NCBI RefSeq assembly: GCF_900101675.1
Contig: NZ_FNKG01000004.1
Span: 310,001 to 374,000, forward strand
Direction of reading: 5' to 3'
From: Curtobacterium sp. UNCCL20
GTDB lineage: Bacteria; Actinomycetota; Actinomycetes; Actinomycetales; Microbacteriaceae
Length of the DNA: 64,000 nt
A program made the position numbers and the translations under genes. Within the stretch, counting starts at the first letter, position 1; every line of letters starts with the position of its first letter. This document shows positions 38,431 to 48,235 of this stretch, in pieces. The notes beneath the pieces are model-generated. The model made no database searches. It saw nothing but the letters and a program-made list of their open reading frames with translations, and had not been told where the DNA came from.

Positions 38431-41052
38431 TTGTCCGACGCTGTCGACCGTCCGTACCTAATCAGCGCCGTCATCGCTGTCTACAACGTAGAGCGGTACC
38501 TGCCAGCACTATTCGAATCGTTCGATCGGCAAACGTTCGACATGTCGCAGATCCAACTCGTGTTCGTCGACGACGGATCCACGGACGACAGCCTCGCGCT
38601 ACTTCGTGAGTACCAGCAGCGCCGCGGGGAGCACGTGGTCGTGTTGTCACAGGAAAACCAGTGGGTTGCTGCAGCCCGGAACACTGGACTAGCAGTCGCG
38701 ACTGGGGACTGGGTGACGTTCACGGACCCCGACGATGTGCTGGCGGGCACCTACTTCGAGGAGGTCGCGAAATTCATCCGTATTCACGGCCACCGATCTT
38801 CGCTCAACGTCCTCGCAGCGCATCAGGTGCGGTTGCTCCCCTCGGGTGAGCTCAAGGACAACCACCCCCACCGGTTGAAGTTTGAACGCGGGTCCCGGAT
38901 CGCAGACCTCCGAGTCGAGCCGATCTTCCAGCTGAGCGTGAACTCCGCATTCTTCCGCAGAAGCCTCCTCATGGCGCACAGCATCCAGTTTGACGGCCGA
39001 GTGCGGCCGCACTTTGAGGACGGGCACCTCATTGCTCGATACCTGATTCTCAGTGACTCGCATGAACTCGGGCTGATGGCTTCTGCGAAGTACCACTACC
39101 GAACACGAGAAGATGACTCTTCCCTTCTGGGCTCCAGCTACTTGAGCCGAGGGAAGTACACGAGCATCCTCCGCTACGGCTACCTCGATGTGCTCCGCAC
39201 CGCTCAGTCGCGGGGCGAGATTCCACGGTGGCTGGAAAACACTGTGCTCTACGAACTCTTCTGGTACTTCAAGGAGCAGCTGTCCATTCACTCACTGAGC
39301 GCGTCAGCGCCCGCAGATGCCCTACCCGAGTTCCACGAACTCATGCGCGAGATCCTGCAACTCGTGTCGCACGACGCAATCCGTGGGTTCGACTTCATGC
39401 AAGTCGACTGGTCCATCCGGCTCGTGTTCCAGCACGGTTACGAGGACAGCTACGTGCCGTCCTACGTGCGTTTTGCAGACGTGGACGAAACGAAGCAACT
39501 CGTGCGGTTCGACTACTGGTTCAACGGCGAACTTCCAGCCGAGCAGATCATCGTCAACGGGCTACCGGCGGTTCCTGAGCACGAGACGATTCACGATTTT
39601 GCGTTCTACGGCCGGGTACTGATGCGTCGCCGGATCGTCTGGGTAGCCCGCGGCCGTCGTATGCACTACCTGCTCAACGGACAGCCGAAGTCGATCAACC
39701 GTGGCGAGTCTGCGCCGGGCATCGAAGGTCTTGCGGAGAAGATCATCAGCTCCATGGTGTTGAACAAGCGTCGCGGGGTGCGCGCACGCTTCAACCCCAG
39801 CGACGAAGAATTTACTCGGTACGCTGCCCGGTCCATCCGCGCGTGGTGGCAGGCTCGGAGGTGGACTCGATCAAAGGCGCACGACTGGGCTCTCGCCACG
39901 TCACTGCGCCTTCCGTGGGTTCGCCGGAAGTTCGCGCACGCTTGGGCATTGATGGACAAGAACGACCAGGCGAACGACAACGCTGAGCACCTCTACCGAC
40001 ACCTCGCCCAAGCGCATCCAGAGACGAATCCGTGGTTCATCTTGACGAAGTCGAGCCCCTCGTGGATGCGGCTGAAGGCCGAAGGTTTCAAACTTGTCGA
40101 GTACGGATCGTTGCCATGGAAGCAGTTGCTGCTCAGCGCCGACCACTTCGCATCTTCCCACGCTGACTACTACGTGACGCACCCACTTGATCGACGCCGC
40201 TACGGCAACCCGCGGTACAAGTTCACATTCCTGCAGCACGGAGTAACCCAGGACGACCTTTCCAGGTGGCTGAACACGAAGCCGTTCGATCTGATGATCT
40301 CGGTGACTCGACCGGAGCATGAAGCCTTCGTTGGCCCGGGGCCGTACAAGTTCACGGACAAGGAAGTCATCAAGACCGGATTCCCCCGGCACGACGAGTT
40401 GCTCCGCAAGCGATCAGCAGCTGGCACTCCGGAACTGATCGTCGTGATCCCGACGTGGCGGCAGTACCTGGTGGGCGACCGCGTGGACAACGCGAACGAG
40501 CGCAACCGTGTTTCGAACTTCCACAGCAGCGAATACGCCCAGCGGTACTCACGGCTGATCAATGATGCACGCCTGCACGAGGCAGCCCATCGTCGAGACG
40601 CCCGCGTCGTCTTCATGCCGCACCCGCACATGCGCCCGTACCTCGCGGACTTCAATTTGCCTTCTAGAGTCGAGGTCCTCGATTTCGCCGTCGACGATAT
40701 CCAGGCCGTACTAGCGCGTGCAGCGATGATCGTGACGGACTACTCGTCGATCGCCTTCGAGGCGGCGTTTATCGGGGTGCCGGTTGCCTATTACCAGTTC
40801 GATCGCGCCGAGTTCTGGGGCGGTAAGAACCCGCGCCGCCGCGGCTACTTCGACTACGAACGAGACGGTTTTGGTCCTGTGCTGACGGAACACGACGAAG
40901 TCATCGACGCGGTGCAGCACGCTGCTGCCGCCGGGTTCGAGGTGGGTAGGCTTTACCAAGCACGCGCGGCCAACGCCTTCGAGACGCGGGACCAGGAATC
41001 GAGCGAACGTGTCTATCAAGCGATGCGCGCTCTCACCTCCGGTCGGGAGTAG
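38431..41052 (+). CDS. GT2 - CDP-glycerol glycerophosphotransferase fusion (TagF-like) 1
   Basis: 873 residues. N-terminal GT-A domain 9-240 (LISAVIAVYNVERYLPALF, VFVDDGSTDDS, WVTFTDPDDV); middle region with HETIHDFAFYGRVLMRRR; C-terminal glycerophosphotransferase domain from about 500: AWALMDKNDQANDNAEHLYR, FLQHGVTQDDLSRWLN near 600, KTGFPRHD, VIPTWRQYLVG, FMPHPHMRPYLADF and IVTDYSSIAFEAAF near 768. In wall teichoic acid synthesis this fold transfers polyol phosphate from a CDP-polyol to a growing chain at the inner membrane face. TTG start at 38431 with GAGGGG seven bases before it. Third-position A/T is more common than in neighbouring housekeeping genes. Confidence 0.85.
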   Translation: MSDAVDRPYLISAVIAVYNVERYLPALFESFDRQTFDMSQIQLVFVDDGSTDDSLALLREYQQRRGEHVVVLSQENQWVAAARNTGLAVATGDWVTFTDPDDVLAGTYFEEVAKFIRIHGHRSSLNVLAAHQVRLLPSGELKDNHPHRLKFERGSRIADLRVEPIFQLSVNSAFFRRSLLMAHSIQFDGRVRPHFEDGHLIARYLILSDSHELGLMASAKYHYRTREDDSSLLGSSYLSRGKYTSILRYGYLDVLRTAQSRGEIPRWLENTVLYELFWYFKEQLSIHSLSASAPADALPEFHELMREILQLVSHDAIRGFDFMQVDWSIRLVFQHGYEDSYVPSYVRFADVDETKQLVRFDYWFNGELPAEQIIVNGLPAVPEHETIHDFAFYGRVLMRRRIVWVARGRRMHYLLNGQPKSINRGESAPGIEGLAEKIISSMVLNKRRGVRARFNPSDEEFTRYAARSIRAWWQARRWTRSKAHDWALATSLRLPWVRRKFAHAWALMDKNDQANDNAEHLYRHLAQAHPETNPWFILTKSSPSWMRLKAEGFKLVEYGSLPWKQLLLSADHFASSHADYYVTHPLDRRRYGNPRYKFTFLQHGVTQDDLSRWLNTKPFDLMISVTRPEHEAFVGPGPYKFTDKEVIKTGFPRHDELLRKRSAAGTPELIVVIPTWRQYLVGDRVDNANERNRVSNFHSSEYAQRYSRLINDARLHEAAHRRDARVVFMPHPHMRPYLADFNLPSRVEVLDFAVDDIQAVLARAAMIVTDYSSIAFEAAFIGVPVAYYQFDRAEFWGGKNPRRRGYFDYERDGFGPVLTEHDEVIDAVQHAAAAGFEVGRLYQARAANAFETRDQESSERVYQAMRALTSGRE

Positions 41053-41311
41053 GGCGCACGCTTCCCAAATTTCCGCGGCCCGTGCGTTGTCATGGCCATC
41101 GTCACGGCCGTCTTCCCACGCATCGAGATGGAATCCTGCACCGGTTCTGGCCCGGGCGAACCAGTCTGTTCAGCGGCTCAGGTCGACCGTCGTGCGAAGT
41201 CGGTCAAAAACCGCGGTGCGGTACTCGTGGCTGTCGTGCCGTCCCGCGACGCCGTCAATGCGTGCACTTCCGACACCGGAGTAGCGTTACGCGGTCGGCT
41301 CCGGGCGGTCG

Positions 41312-42994
41312 TCAGCCCTTGTTGAGGACCTCTGACAGGGCGTTCGTGTGTTGCTTGAGGTCGAATTCCCATGAAGAGTGGAACGCCTCGGTCGAGAAGC
41401 CCTTCTTACCGTGCTGGAGGTCTGCTCGGGACCAGAAGTAGTGCAGTTCCTCGGCGAGTGCCGCGCTGTAGAGGAATTCGTTTCGAGCGGTGTAAGAGTC
41501 GTGCGACAGGACTATCACTCGCTTAAGCTTCTCAGCGAACAGCATGTTGAACATGGCGGACCCAGCGAGCCCGGCGACCACTTCGGCATTGCCGAAGAGT
41601 GTTGCCTGCTCCTCAAAAGGGAGCAGTTCGGGATAGACGACTGTGAACTCCGCTTCGCGGAATAGTGCCTCAAGGTCGTCCACGTTCCGGCAGGCACGTT
41701 TGTCGGAGCTCTTATCTGAGCGAGAGACGAAAAGTCGCTTTGGAGTCGCCTTACCGATGTCAACGAGGCCGTTCCGGAGCTGCCGCCATGTCGCGGCGAT
41801 CGCTGGATGAAAGTGGTAGTTCGCAAGGTTCTGCCACAGGTAGGAGCTCCAAGCGTAGCCATCGACGGTCACGTCATCGGATACGAAGACGATGTCGTCG
41901 TCTGAAATGCCGTAAGCCTTGAAGACTGCCCGCTCGAGGGCCGGTTCCCGACCGTTGACGGGAGTCCGGTACAGCACCTTCAGCCCCGGGACCGACTTCT
42001 TCGCTGCTTCCCATCCCCAGAGCTTCGCCACGGTCTCGGTGATGAAGTGGCCGAAGTGCCCGGTTAGGGTGGAGCTGAGGTCGTAGTACTGCCCGGGAAG
42101 GTGCCGAGGGGTGGTGGACGGCGCCTTCACGATTCCGAACTCCTGATTAAGGCTGCGCAGGGCATCATTCTTCACGTCGCGAGCACGCGCGTGTCGGAAG
42201 GACGACGGTAACGCGGTGTTTCCCTTCAAGGCGAGTCCGTCGGCCAGCACTTGGACTGGTCCACGGACGTAACGCACCGAAGACTTATGGTAATCCCAGC
42301 GACTCGAGGGCAGCTTCCTGCCCCCATGTTCGACGATCGCCGTCTTTGCTGCGAATGTGCCGCCGGCCATCTCTGTGATCGTGCGGAAGCTCGAGATGCC
42401 CTCTCGCTGCGGCAGGTATCGGTCGGTGTTCTCCTCTTTCAGCTTGAAGATGTGCGAGACCATTTTGGGCACGGCGACGTACCCTCCGACGAGTGCCACG
42501 GACCCAGCAGACGCGCCAAGCTCCTTCAATTGCGCGGGGCCACGGTGCTGAACGGTCGATGTCGCGGCGGCGAGCCACGCTGCAGTTACCTCTTCACCCT
42601 TGGGCGCAACATACACACCGTAGAGCGCCACATGGAAGAACAACCATTCGAACCAGGCGGAACGCTCCCCCGACGGAGTGGCTCGGACGTCGATGACTGC
42701 TAGCGGTGCACCGATCTCGCTGAGCGCGATCGACGCGTCTTCAGGCGTTGCGGCTGCCGTAGTCCGGAGGCCAGCTCGCTCGGCGGGTTCGGGAAGCAGA
42801 ACCGAAAGCCGAGGGAAGGCAGACGAGAAATGTGACACGGCCGGGTGGTCCACGGAGTCGGCGAGAAGCACGATCGGGCCCGATCGGGCACCGGTTCGTT
42901 CCTTCACGAACGCGGTGAGCTTGGAAAGGGAACGGTGCGAGTCGAGGCGGGCCACTCCGTCATCGTAATCGCGTGCATGCTCGATCGGCTGCAC
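41312..42994 (-). CDS. GT61-family (DUF563) glycosyltransferase
   Basis: 560 residues. The C-terminal half carries the family signature: YYDLSSTLTGHFGHFITETV, RLFVSRSDKSSDKRACRNVD, FTVVYPELLPFEEQATLFGN and VVAGLAGSAMFNMLF. Residues 1-270 have no recognised domain; they may form a second nucleotide-binding fold (IGAPLAVIDVRATPSGERSA). GTG at 42994 has no ribosome site, so the start could be further in. It lies on the minus strand between two plus-strand TagF-like genes. The 259 bp beyond its stop and 295 bp before its start contain nothing recognised; the former may hold decayed sequence. Confidence 0.8.
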   Translation of the reverse strand: MQPIEHARDYDDGVARLDSHRSLSKLTAFVKERTGARSGPIVLLADSVDHPAVSHFSSAFPRLSVLLPEPAERAGLRTTAAATPEDASIALSEIGAPLAVIDVRATPSGERSAWFEWLFFHVALYGVYVAPKGEEVTAAWLAAATSTVQHRGPAQLKELGASAGSVALVGGYVAVPKMVSHIFKLKEENTDRYLPQREGISSFRTITEMAGGTFAAKTAIVEHGGRKLPSSRWDYHKSSVRYVRGPVQVLADGLALKGNTALPSSFRHARARDVKNDALRSLNQEFGIVKAPSTTPRHLPGQYYDLSSTLTGHFGHFITETVAKLWGWEAAKKSVPGLKVLYRTPVNGREPALERAVFKAYGISDDDIVFVSDDVTVDGYAWSSYLWQNLANYHFHPAIAATWRQLRNGLVDIGKATPKRLFVSRSDKSSDKRACRNVDDLEALFREAEFTVVYPELLPFEEQATLFGNAEVVAGLAGSAMFNMLFAEKLKRVIVLSHDSYTARNEFLYSAALAEELHYFWSRADLQHGKKGFSTEAFHSSWEFDLKQHTNALSEVLNKG

Positions 42995-43289
42995 CGACGA
43001 GGGCTACGGCGTCGCGTGCGGGCGACGTCGACAGCGCACCGGGCAAGAGATCTGCACCTTGCATGCCATAGCTCATCGCCACATCTGTGCGTCGACGATC
43101 TCTCGGGAGACTGTCGCCGCGCGGCCAAGGACATGTCGAGACGCGCGAATCGCCAACAGGGAACTTCGAACGCGGCGAGCGGTCACGGGTCGAGGTGGTC
43201 GGGCCGGTCTGCCACCGCTCCCGGTTCAGGCCGTGCCAGCCCGCTCCGAAAACGCCTAAACTAGTCAAGTTAACCGAAGGAAAGCACAG

Positions 43290-45959
43290 ATGTCGCGCGA
43301 ATCCGAGCCCGTTCTCCCCCTGATCACCGCTGTGGTGCCGACCTACAACGTTGCACGGTACCTGCCAGACTTCCTCCGCTCCATCGATGCCCAGACCAAC
43401 GACCTCTCGAGTGTCGAGTTCCTGTTCGTCATCGACGGTTCACCGGATGAAAGCTCAGACATCATCGCGGCCTGGATCGCGGATCGTCAGCTGGGAGCCC
43501 GTTTGATTCATCAGGAGAATCAAGGCTTGGCAGAGGCACGCAACACAGGCCTCCGGGAGGCCCGCGGAACGTGGGTGTCGTTCCCCGACCCCGACGACAT
43601 GTTTGAACCGTCGTACTTCGACGAGGTCGTCAAGTTCATCGGACTCCACGACCGGCCGACCTTGACGCTTCTTGCGGCGCACCTGATGAAGACGGACGAT
43701 GACGGCGTCATCACCGACAATCATCCTTCGAGGAAGCGCTTCGAGAAGGGATCGCGAGTCGTAAACATGCGGCTCGATCCGGTGACGCAGTTCGGCGTAA
43801 ACCACGCTTTCCTTCGGACCGACCTACTCCGCGAGCAGGGTCTGACCTTCGACTCCCGGATCCGCCCGACCTTCGAGGACGCGCATACTGTTGGTCGTTA
43901 CCTGCTTCGGACGAAGACACACCACATCGGGCTGATGGCGTCTGCGAAGTACCTCTACCGCGTTCGATCCGACAACTCCTCTCTCGTGCAGGGCGGGTAC
44001 GACCAGCCCGAGAAGTACACGAACGTCCTGCGTTACGGAGAACTGGACCTCCTCCGGGAGGCGGCGGCGATCGGCCCGGTTCCACGTTGGGTCGAGAACA
44101 CCGTCTTGTACGACTTGGTCTGGTACTTCCGGAACGAGCGCTCTGCCAGATCAGCCACTGCCGCGGCACCGAAGAACATCCTCGGCGAGTTTCACCAACT
44201 TGCGGCCCAGATCCTCGAGTACCTCAGTCCGGACGCCATACGTGAGTTCTCTGCCATCGCGGTGACGGACTCCGTTCGCCAAGCGCTCTTGTTCGGCTAC
44301 TCGGATGAACCTTGGCGGCCGTCCCAGGTGGAACTTGCCACCGTGGACGAACGCCATCAACTGGTGCAGATCGTCTACTGGTTCACCGGCGTCCTCCCGG
44401 AGGAACGATGGACGGTCGACGAGTCGTCCGTCCGCCCGGTTCACGAGACGATCGAAGACGTCGAGTTCTACGGCCGCGTGCTCGCGCGGCGCCGAGTGGT
44501 CTGGCTGACGCGCGGCCAGCTTACGACGGCCGCATTGGACGGTCAGCCCGTCGCGTTCTCGCGCGGCGGCGACCCCGCGCTCTCTTACTCACTGGCCAAG
44601 AGGATGCTCGACCCGCACATCGTCGCCCAGCGCGACCAGGATACGGATCAATGGGCCCTGACGAGTGGACGTCTCGATTTGGTGAAGTCCGAGGCTCGAG
44701 CGCTCCGCGATCGCTTTTTCAGCGCTCGAGCACGGCGAGTCCGACCCGTGATCTGGAGGGCTCGCTCGAAGTCAGCGCGGGAGCGGTTCCGGGACGCCTG
44801 GGTGTTCATGGACCGTGACACCGACGCGAACGACAATGCAGAGCACCAGTACCGCTGGATGAAGGAGAACCACCCGGAGGTCAACTCTTGGTTCGTGCTG
44901 TCCAAGCAGTCAAAGGACTGGGCACGGCTCGAAGCTGAGGGCTTCCGGCTCGTCGACTTCAAGTCAAAGGACTGGTACTCAATGATGTTGCACGCGAAAC
45001 ACCTCGCGTCGTCGCATATCGACAACTACGTCGTTCACCCGCTCCCCCGTGCAGACTTCGGTCGCGAGCGGTTCTCGTTCACGTTCCTGCAGCACGGAGT
45101 GATTCACAACGACTTGTCAAGGTGGCTGAACGAGAAGGACGTCGACGTCTTCGTGACCTCGACGCCGGACGAGAGAGCGGCGATCGCCGGGCCCGGACCC
45201 TACAAGTTCAGTGATCGCGAGGTCGTCCTGACCGGTTTGCCGCGGCACGACGCACTTTTGGCCCGCCGGTCAGCGGTCCCGCAAACCGACCGCGATCTGA
45301 TCGTCGTCATGCCGACGTGGCGTCAATCTCTCGTAGGCCGTGCTGTCAAAGGCTCCAACGAACGCATGAAGCACCCTGCCTTCGCGACGAGCGAGTACTC
45401 GCAGGCGTTCCGGGCGTTGCTGACAGATCCGGCCCTGCACGAGCTTGCGGCTTCTCACCGTAAGCGGGTCGCGTTCATGCCTCACCCCAACATGAAGCCG
45501 TACCTGGGAGACTTTGGCCTGCCGGCCTCGGTTGAAGTACTTTCGTTCGCGACGGACAACGTGCAGGACGTTCTCGCCCGCTCCTGCGCTTTCATCACCG
45601 ACTACACGTCGGTGGCGTTCGATGCGGCCATTTTGAATGTGCCTGTCACCTACTTCCAGTTCGACCGCGAGCAGTTCTTCAACGGTCTTCACGTCGGCAG
45701 GCCCGGATACTTTGACCACCGTGAGGACGGCTTCGGGCCTGTCGTTCAGACCGCTTCAGCAGTGATCGACGCGCTCCGGGCCGACGCTGCGGCCGGTTGG
45801 CAGCCCGCTGAGGTGTACATCGAGCGCGAGCGCCGCGCATTCGTGGCAACTGACGGGCGTAATCGAGAGCGAGTGTTCACGGCGATGTGCTCCGTCGACG
45901 GCGGCCCGCGGGTCGACGAGCCGACCTCGCCGCGCACCCACGCTCGATCGATCGCCTAG
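43290..45959 (+). CDS. GT2 - CDP-glycerol glycerophosphotransferase fusion (TagF-like) 2
   Basis: 889 residues, paralogue of the gene at 38431 along its whole length. GT-A domain 9-240 (LITAVVPTYNVARYLPDFL, FLFVIDGSPDESSD, TWVSFPDPDDMFEPSYFDE); phosphotransferase domain from about 500 (AWVFMDRDTDANDNAEHQYR, FLQHGVIHNDLSRWLN, LTGLPRHDALL, VMPTWRQSLVG, FMPHPNMKPYLGDF, ITDYTSVAFDAAI). The metal-site PDPDD and the phosphotransferase HG and TDY(S/T)S motifs are intact in both copies, so both should be active, perhaps with different CDP-polyol or sugar preference. ATG at 43290 with GAAGGAAAG upstream. The pseudogene at 37872 is closest to this copy. Confidence 0.85.
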   Translation: MSRESEPVLPLITAVVPTYNVARYLPDFLRSIDAQTNDLSSVEFLFVIDGSPDESSDIIAAWIADRQLGARLIHQENQGLAEARNTGLREARGTWVSFPDPDDMFEPSYFDEVVKFIGLHDRPTLTLLAAHLMKTDDDGVITDNHPSRKRFEKGSRVVNMRLDPVTQFGVNHAFLRTDLLREQGLTFDSRIRPTFEDAHTVGRYLLRTKTHHIGLMASAKYLYRVRSDNSSLVQGGYDQPEKYTNVLRYGELDLLREAAAIGPVPRWVENTVLYDLVWYFRNERSARSATAAAPKNILGEFHQLAAQILEYLSPDAIREFSAIAVTDSVRQALLFGYSDEPWRPSQVELATVDERHQLVQIVYWFTGVLPEERWTVDESSVRPVHETIEDVEFYGRVLARRRVVWLTRGQLTTAALDGQPVAFSRGGDPALSYSLAKRMLDPHIVAQRDQDTDQWALTSGRLDLVKSEARALRDRFFSARARRVRPVIWRARSKSARERFRDAWVFMDRDTDANDNAEHQYRWMKENHPEVNSWFVLSKQSKDWARLEAEGFRLVDFKSKDWYSMMLHAKHLASSHIDNYVVHPLPRADFGRERFSFTFLQHGVIHNDLSRWLNEKDVDVFVTSTPDERAAIAGPGPYKFSDREVVLTGLPRHDALLARRSAVPQTDRDLIVVMPTWRQSLVGRAVKGSNERMKHPAFATSEYSQAFRALLTDPALHELAASHRKRVAFMPHPNMKPYLGDFGLPASVEVLSFATDNVQDVLARSCAFITDYTSVAFDAAILNVPVTYFQFDREQFFNGLHVGRPGYFDHREDGFGPVVQTASAVIDALRADAAAGWQPAEVYIERERRAFVATDGRNRERVFTAMCSVDGGPRVDEPTSPRTHARSIA

Positions 45960-45985
45960 CTGCACGGCCCAGGGACGTTGGTTGA

Positions 45986-46356
45986 TGTGCGATGGCCATC
46001 TGGCGACGCCAATTAGTCGGCACGGTCGTCCACTCGGACCGTGGAGCGCAATTCACGTCCTGACTGCTCGGCAGTCGGCTCCGCGAGGCGGAGTTCCTGG
46101 GATCGATGGGGCAAGTCGCATCCGCGTACGACAACGCGCTGATGGAGTCGTTCCTTGGCTCAATGCAGATCGAGCTCCTCGACCGCTGCGACTTGCCACC
46201 ACGCGACGAGCTGGCGTCCGCGATGTTCGAGTGGATCGGAGCGTTCTACAACCCACCCGACGCCACTCCGGGCTGGCGTACTACTCGCCCATTGCATTCG
46301 AAGACCTCTACAACGCCGCCGAAACCGCGGCATTATCCATACAGAGAACGTGCTGA
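45986..46356 (+). pseudogene. Remnant of an IS3-type transposase (integrase core, OrfB)
   Basis: From 45992 the reading is MAIWRRQLVGTVVHSDRGAQ, the second DDE-core motif of IS3-family OrfB, broken by a TGA at 46061. It resumes in the same frame as VASAYDNALMESFLGSMQIE, with the catalytic Glu of the ESF motif, to FEWIGAFYNP; a frameshift near 46252 then restores PTRRHSGLAYYSPIAFED to a stop at 46356. The first half of the transposase and both terminal repeats are missing. It lies in a 561-bp gap with no intact gene; 46357-46520 shows nothing further. A scar of past transposition at the cluster's export genes. Confidence 0.85.
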
Positions 46357-46520
46357 TGAAGCCGGGACAGGTCGGCCGCGCAGGAGACACTGCTGGTCTG
46401 CTGAGCCGCGCCGACGGTGCTGCCCGTCGACCGTCAGCTGCGATCTTGGAGGCAGATGCTGCGGCCTTCAGCGCTTGCCCTAAGCCCAAGCACGCGGTCA
46501 GAAGAGGCTGGTTGTCGACC

Positions 46521-47249
46521 TCAGACCGTCTCGTTATAGGCCCTGACGACGTCGTTCGTCTTGCCGATCATCTTCAGCTCGCCCTCGTTGAGCCAGGCCA
46601 CGTCGTCGCACATGTCCTTGACGGTGCTCATCGAGTGGGAGACGAGGATGACCGTGCGGCCCTCTTCCTTCATCTCCTTGAACTTCGTCCGGCACCGGTT
46701 CTGGAAGGTGGCGTCACCGACGGCCAGGACCTCGTCGACGACGAGGATGTCCGGAGTGACTGCGACCGCGACGGAGAAGCCGAGGCGCACGTACATGCCC
46801 GACGAGTAGTTCTTCACGGGCTGGTCGATGAAGTGGCCGACGCCGGAGAACGACACGATCTCGTCGAACTTCCGGGTCACCTCCTTGCGGCTCATGCCGA
46901 GGATCGAGCCGTTCAGGAAGACGTTCTCGCGGCCGGAGAGCTCGGGGTGGAACCCGGAGCCGACCTCGAGCAGGGACGCCTGCTTGCCGCGGGCGGTGAT
47001 CGAACCCTCTTCCGGCCAGAGGATCTTGGCGAGGCACTTCAGGAGCGTCGACTTGCCCGACCCGTTCTTGCCGATCAGGCCGAACGTGGTGCCGTGCGGC
47101 ACCTCGAACGAGACGTCCTTGAGGGCCCAGAAGTCCTCGTGCACGGACTTCTTCCCGCGCATGACCATGCTCTTCAGCGAGTCGTTCCGCTCCTTGTACA
47201 TGCGGAAACGCTTCGACACGTGGTCGACGGTGACGGCGGCATCGGTCAC
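46521..47249 (-). CDS. Polysaccharide/teichoic acid ABC exporter ATPase (TagH/RfbB-like)
   Basis: 242 residues. Walker A GLIGKNGSGKSTLLKCLAKI, a Q-loop region in GSGFHPELSGRENVFLNG (the ELSGREN segment is typical of polysaccharide exporters), signature YSSGMYVRLGFSVAV in place of LSGGQ, Walker B ILVVDEVLAVGD, switch His in VSHSMSTV. No C-terminal carbohydrate-binding extension: the protein ends soon after the core, so it should export undecorated or short glycans as in TagGH. GTG at 47249 overlaps the permease stop (GTGA). Confidence 0.9.
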   Translation of the reverse strand: MTDAAVTVDHVSKRFRMYKERNDSLKSMVMRGKKSVHEDFWALKDVSFEVPHGTTFGLIGKNGSGKSTLLKCLAKILWPEEGSITARGKQASLLEVGSGFHPELSGRENVFLNGSILGMSRKEVTRKFDEIVSFSGVGHFIDQPVKNYSSGMYVRLGFSVAVAVTPDILVVDEVLAVGDATFQNRCRTKFKEMKEEGRTVILVSHSMSTVKDMCDDVAWLNEGELKMIGKTNDVVRAYNETV

Positions 47250-48067
47250 AGCAGTTCTGCCAGCTTCTTCTCGTTGCGGGAGAACACGAAGTAGCCGAGT
47301 GCGAGCGAGGCGAAGCCCGCTATGGCGCACGCGACCAGGTCGCTCCAGTTCGGGAGACGGTTGTCGTACATGAGGTTCCGGAAGACCTCGGAGAACCGCT
47401 CGATGGGATTGAGCTTGTAGACGTGGATGATCCACGGGTGTCCGGCCTTGTTCGCAGCGTTCTCCACGAGCGTCAGGGGGTAGACGATCGGGGACAGGTA
47501 CATCCACATCTGCAGAGCGATGCCCACCAGGTGCTGCATGTCGCGGAAGTGCACGTTGATGATCGACAGCATCAGCCCGAGTCCGGCGGCGAACATCGCG
47601 AGGAAGACCATGGTCAATGCGATCAGCGGCAGGAAGACCCAGAAGTTGGAGCCCGCGATTGCGAGCACGATGAGCAGCACACCCATCTCGACGAGCCACG
47701 TGAAGCCGAACGACCCGACGGCGGCCAGCGGCAGCGTCATGCGTGGGAAGTAGACCTTCTTGATGAGCGATCCGTTGGCGACGATCGACGTCATACCGGA
47801 GTTGATGACGTTCCGGGCGAAGATCCACGGCAGCAGGCCGCACATCAGCCAGAGCGGGTAGATGTTCAGCCCGCTCGGATCGCCGACCTCGAGCCGTGCC
47901 CGGAAGATGAACGAGTACACGACCGTGTAGATCAGCATCGTCGCGAGCGGGTTGATCAGTGACCACAGCTGCCCGAAGACCGTGCGGCGGTACTTGCCCT
48001 TGACTTCGCGTGCTGTCAGGTTCGCCAGCAGCTCTCGCGAGGTCATGAGCTCGTTCAGGTACGTCAT
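47246..48067 (-). CDS. Polysaccharide/teichoic acid ABC-2 exporter permease (TagG/RfbA-like)
   Basis: 273 residues, ABC-2 membrane domain with six helices. Early cytoplasmic segment REVKGKYRRTVFGQLWSLI, then NPLATMLIYTVVYSFIFRAR, LPWIFARNVINSGM, KVYFPRMTLPLAAV and the conserved YLSPIVYPLTLVE and LNPIERFSEVFRN near the end. It forms the channel with the ATPase gene. The ATG at 48067 was chosen; a GTG 45 bp further up is in frame, but neither start has a well-spaced ribosome site. Divergent from the GT4 gene at 48236 over 168 bp. Exports the lipid-linked glycopolymer made by the surrounding enzymes (inference from context). Confidence 0.9.
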   Translation of the reverse strand: MTYLNELMTSRELLANLTAREVKGKYRRTVFGQLWSLINPLATMLIYTVVYSFIFRARLEVGDPSGLNIYPLWLMCGLLPWIFARNVINSGMTSIVANGSLIKKVYFPRMTLPLAAVGSFGFTWLVEMGVLLIVLAIAGSNFWVFLPLIALTMVFLAMFAAGLGLMLSIINVHFRDMQHLVGIALQMWMYLSPIVYPLTLVENAANKAGHPWIIHVYKLNPIERFSEVFRNLMYDNRLPNWSDLVACAIAGFASLALGYFVFSRNEKKLAELL

Positions 48068-48223
48068 GCTTCGGGTGCTGGCTCCTCCGGGGCGCAACGA
48101 GGCGCTCCTCACAGGGATTCGGGGACGAGACATTCTCGCACACGCGCCGCACGATCCTTGTCCGGCGCGGTGACGACTGTCCACAGGGGGTGACGACATG
48201 ACGAACACTCGCCGAAACCTTTG

Positions 48224-48229
48224 TAGGCT
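48224..48229 (+). promoter_or_regulatory. -10-like TAGGCT before the GT4 gene at 48236
   Basis: TAGGCT lies 6 bp before a GTG start lacking a ribosome site, as for a leaderless transcript. Confidence 0.4.
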
Positions 48230-48235
48230 GACACG

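Noticed and set aside
41009-41311. Short plus- and minus-strand frames after the first TagF-like gene
   Set aside because: No start signal, no recognised motif; could be decayed DNA but cannot be supported.
42904-43268. Small frames in the gap before the second TagF-like gene
   Set aside because: Arg/Ser-rich text overlapping on all frames; only the GAAGGAAAG ribosome site at the right end is meaningful.
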